Of a stretch of DNA of 6,185 nt, positions 6,088 to 6,185 are shown one piece after another. The stretch is taken from positions 1-6,185 of the forward strand of contig CAMFRR010000060.1 of the NCBI GenBank assembly GCA_945982095.1, given 5' to 3'. A program made the translations under genes and the position numbers. Origin of the DNA: an uncultured Bacteroidales bacterium. Its GTDB lineage: Bacteria > Bacteroidota > Bacteroidia > Bacteroidales > UBA932. Numbering within the stretch: the first letter of the stretch is position 1; each line of letters starts with the position of its first letter. The notes under the pieces are model-generated. The model had not been told where the DNA came from. It saw nothing but the letters and a program-made list of their open reading frames with translations, and searched no databases.

Positions 6088-6183
6088 CTACAAATGTAAT
6101 AAAAAATCCTTAAGACAGCGTTGTTCGGCCGCTGTAAGCATCTGCATACGTATAGGAATGTAAAAAAGTCGCCTGCGAACCTC
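6088..6183 (-). CDS. Possible C-terminal tail of an upstream gene (partial)
   Basis: A minus-strand frame is open from the right edge to a TAG at 6090-6088. It encodes 31 residues, including IPIRMQMLTAAEQ and the end CLKDFLLHL. The amphipathic, charged composition is protein-like, and the stop falls 23 nt before the frr ATG, where an operon neighbour would be expected. However, a 31-codon open frame can occur by chance, and another minus-strand frame there is also open for 24 codons. I do not recognise the family. Confidence 0.3.
   Translation of the reverse strand, partial: EVRRRLFYIPIRMQMLTAAEQRCLKDFLLHL
6091..6098 (-). promoter_or_regulatory. frr: Probable -7 element for frr and the downstream operon
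   Basis: TACATTTG on the minus strand matches the Bacteroidota TAnnTTTG -7 element and lies 26 nt before the frr ATG, giving a leader of roughly 20 nt. No TTTG is visible at the -33 distance (about 6117-6123), so the promoter match is partial and therefore less certain than the one at 1012-1042. Confidence 0.5.
6101..6135 (-). terminator. Weak terminator-like hairpin before frr
   Basis: On the minus strand ACAGCG (6135-6130) pairs with CGCTGT (6120-6115) across a 9-nt loop, and a run of six T (6106-6101) follows after 8 nt. The stem is short and the T run is set back from it, so termination of an upstream gene is only possible, not clear. It also falls inside the open frame at 6088-6183. Confidence 0.25.
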
Positions 6184-6185
6184 GG

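Overview
The window reads as a piece of a Bacteroidales (phylum Bacteroidota) chromosome, probably a gut or oral lineage. The evidence is a DAHP synthase fused to a C-terminal chorismate mutase, a partial fimbrillin-type lipoprotein, promoter-like TAnnTTTG elements in place of the sigma-70 pattern, and weak or absent Shine-Dalgarno sequences. I cannot place it to genus. Every gene I accept lies on the minus strand, so transcription runs from the right edge to the left edge.

Right to middle (about 6100 to 1312): a compact set of housekeeping genes in the order frr (ribosome recycling factor), pheA (prephenate dehydratase), a class I/II aminotransferase, a DAHP synthase/chorismate mutase fusion, and dusB (tRNA-dihydrouridine synthase). 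The junctions are a 1-nt overlap (TAGTG), a 4-nt overlap (ATGA), and gaps of 12 and 15 nt, so one polycistronic message is likely. A TAnnTTTG element lies just upstream of frr. The three middle genes cover the entry step of the shikimate pathway (DAHP synthase), chorismate to prephenate (mutase), prephenate to phenylpyruvate (PheA), and a transamination to phenylalanine and/or tyrosine. No prephenate dehydrogenase (tyrA) is present; dusB follows the fusion gene directly.

Middle (about 1010 to 1311): no gene. It holds an irregular array of four copies of a short dyad repeat starting right behind the dusB stop codon, then an AT-rich segment with a good match to the Bacteroidota promoter consensus (TTTG, 19 nt, TATATTTG).

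Left (1 to about 1008): a surface-protein locus read from that promoter. A leader of about 210 nt carries an eight-G tract, two small hairpins and a possible 73-codon ORF. It is followed by a 60-codon small protein gene and, 12 nt further on, by a fimbrillin-like (Mfa-type) lipoprotein gene that runs off the left edge. The codons and base composition here look more AT-rich than in the housekeeping block.

The least ordinary part is the leader. The G8 tract lies inside the possible leader ORF, and a one-base gain there would make that ORF end exactly in an ATGA overlap with the next gene. This suggests, but does not show, a length-variable switch ahead of a surface protein. The rest of the window is well-known biology in a recognisable arrangement; I see no clear new enzyme system.
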